From: Clostridium sp. CAG:302
GTDB lineage: Bacteria; Bacillota_I; Bacilli_A; RF39; UBA660
Length of the DNA stretch: 49,835 nucleotides
Direction: 5' to 3'
NCBI GenBank assembly: GCA_000431795.1
Contig: FR887372.1
Location: 81,306-131,140 of the forward strand
The notes beneath the pieces are model-generated. The model made no database searches, was not told the origin of the DNA, and saw only the letters and a program-made list of their open reading frames with translations. The position numbers were made by a program, and so were the translations under genes. Shown in pieces: positions 48,812-49,835 of this stretch. Position 1 is the first letter of the stretch, and the number at the start of each line of letters is the position of its first letter.

Positions 48812-49835
48812 AGTTATTACTTTTATATGTTAAATATCCTGTAGTATAATTAGCCATAGATATGTCTACTTTAGTACTATTATATGATGCTGCGCCAACT
48901 AGTGAAGTACAGTTAGAGAACATTTGTGTAGAATTAGTTACACTACTTGTATTCCATAAATCGGATACATATATTGTAGTGAGTTTTCTACAAAGAGTAA
49001 AAGTCTTTGCCATTTTTACTACTTTAGAGGTATTAAAACTACTTAAATCTAAATTTGTTAATGAATTACAATTATAAAACATACCAGACATATCAGTTAA
49101 ACTACTAGTGTCAAATTTTAATAAGTTTAATTTTGTAAGTGATGAGCAACTATTAAACATATCACTCATATTAGTAACTTTACTAGTATTGAAATTAGAT
49201 AAGTCTAATTCTGTTAATGCCTTACAACTACATAACATACCAGACATATCGGTTACCTTACTAGTATCAAAGGACGATATATTTAATTCGACAAGACTTG
49301 TACAGCCATAAAACATACAAGACATAATTACTATTTTAGATGTGTTAAATGAACTTAAATCTAATGTTTTTAATTTTTGACAATTACGAAACATATTAAC
49401 CATTTGTGTTCCTTTTGATGTATTAAAACTGGTTAAATCTAAATATTCTAGGCTATTACAATTTTGAAACAGATTACTAAAATTACTGACTTTTGACGTG
49501 TCAAAATTAGATAAGTCTAACTTGATAAGGCTCTTGCAGCCATTAAACATACCTGCAATATAAAGTAATGCTGGGGTTTTGAAACTGCTTATGTTAAGTG
49601 TTTTTAAATTTGTACAGTTCTGAAACATATTACTAAGACTTGTTACTTTTGAGGTATCAAAGTTTGTCAAATCTAAATCTGTTAGACTGGAGCATCCATC
49701 AAACATATTACCCATTGTGGTAACATTACTTGTATCAAAGTTAGATAAATCTATTGTTTTAAGACCTGAACTCATATAGAACATCCTAGACATATTAGTT
49801 ATGTATGAAGTGTCTAGTTTTGATAAATCTAACTT
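48810..49835 (-). CDS. BspA/DUF285-type 26-residue-repeat surface protein, 5' truncated by the window
   Basis: 341 residues are visible; the N-terminus is beyond 49835. At least twelve repeats of the 26-residue type (L-x-x-L-D-L-S-x-F-(D/N)-T-S-x-V-x-x-M-x-x-M-F-x-x-C), then a short C-terminal cap (STKVDISMANYTTGYLTYKS). No anchor motif is seen at the C-terminus. It has the same repeat unit as the 41.4-43.2 kb gene, so they are paralogs. Whether it has a similar leader is outside the window. Confidence 0.85.
   Translation of the reverse strand, partial: KLDLSKLDTSYITNMSRMFYMSSGLKTIDLSNFDTSNVTTMGNMFDGCSSLTDLDLTNFDTSKVTSLSNMFQNCTNLKTLNISSFKTPALLYIAGMFNGCKSLIKLDLSNFDTSKVSNFSNLFQNCNSLEYLDLTSFNTSKGTQMVNMFRNCQKLKTLDLSSFNTSKIVIMSCMFYGCTSLVELNISSFDTSKVTDMSGMLCSCKALTELDLSNFNTSKVTNMSDMFNSCSSLTKLNLLKFDTSSLTDMSGMFYNCNSLTNLDLSSFNTSKVVKMAKTFTLCRKLTTIYVSDLWNTSSVTNSTQMFSNCTSLVGAASYNSTKVDISMANYTTGYLTYKSNN

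Noticed and set aside
1..49835. Mycoplasma-type code (TGA = Trp) suggested by BspA repeats and low GC
   Set aside because: Trp positions use TGG, and TGA ends fbp (45669) and the gene at 12326, whose paralog ends in TAA at the aligned position.

Overview
This is an AT-rich (I estimate 25-30% GC by eye), gene-dense chromosomal segment of a low-GC Gram-positive bacterium with a Bacilli-like gene order. It has a peptidoglycan wall (dacA-like, uppP, femAB-like, LTA-synthase-like, two peptidoglycan deacetylases, sepF, divIVA). It retains genes associated with spore formers: a PdaA-like muramic-lactam deacetylase, a YlbJ-like membrane protein, a YjcZ-like glycine/tyrosine-rich mini-protein and a collagen-like GPTGPQ protein typical of exosporium. 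The BspA/DUF285 26-residue-repeat surface proteins, phosphoketolase, class III FBPase and very low GC suggest an uncultured gut Firmicute (Erysipelotrichales, RF39 or TANB77-like), but I cannot place it further. Trp is encoded by TGG, and TGA appears as a stop (fbp, and one of two paralogous secreted-protein genes), so the standard code is likely.

Layout. 1-3.6 kb: the 5' end of a collagen-like gene, a pdaA-like gene with an apparent ATA start, then a promoter / 19-codon leader ORF / terminator cassette ahead of two tandem metallophosphoesterase paralogs. The first paralog has lost its metal ligands. 3.5-9.2 kb: an LTA-synthase-like gene, tgt, a hypothetical, trmD, rimM and a SpoU rRNA methyltransferase. 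9.2-19 kb: accessory zone with an Rpn-type PD-(D/E)XK nuclease and an adjacent structured GC-richer segment, a D,D-carboxypeptidase, paired secreted paralogs, a FAD-Rieske oxidoreductase, yjcZ-like, def, a RelB/YafQ toxin-antitoxin pair with a frameshifted toxin, and several small membrane or hypothetical proteins. 19-25.4 kb: tRNA-Thr, uppP, tig, greA and the wobble-uridine modification operon trmR-trhP1-trhP2. 25.9-33.7 kb: a pseudouridine synthase, two DUF1292 genes, a coiled-coil membrane protein, phosphoketolase, FemAB and a divergent PAP2 protein. 33.7-37.5 kb: the conserved ybeY-dgkA-cdd-era-yqzL-recO cluster plus vanZ-like. 37.6-41.3 kb: divIVA, sepF, two prepilin-like proteins and a PASTA-deacetylase. 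41.4-43.5 kb: a BspA-like surface protein behind an unusual leader. 43.5-49.8 kb: ylbL-like, ylbJ-like, tRNA-Glu, fbp, DUF362 and a second, truncated BspA-like gene.

Three things stand out. (1) A family of about ten intergenic elements of about 100 bp has a near-invariant AT-rich head (TTATATATAATAGATATG) followed by two tandem hairpins. The hairpin loops are conserved, while the stems differ from copy to copy and stay self-complementary. This looks like an undescribed mobile or structured repeat family. (2) The bspA-like gene at 41447-43201 sits behind its own promoter, a 49-codon leader ORF containing a G7 homopolymer, and an intrinsic terminator whose 3' arm carries the leader stop codon. 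This layout fits a phase-variable, translation-coupled attenuator. (3) An enzyme/pseudoenzyme metallophosphoesterase pair is preceded by a similar leader-ORF-plus-terminator arrangement.
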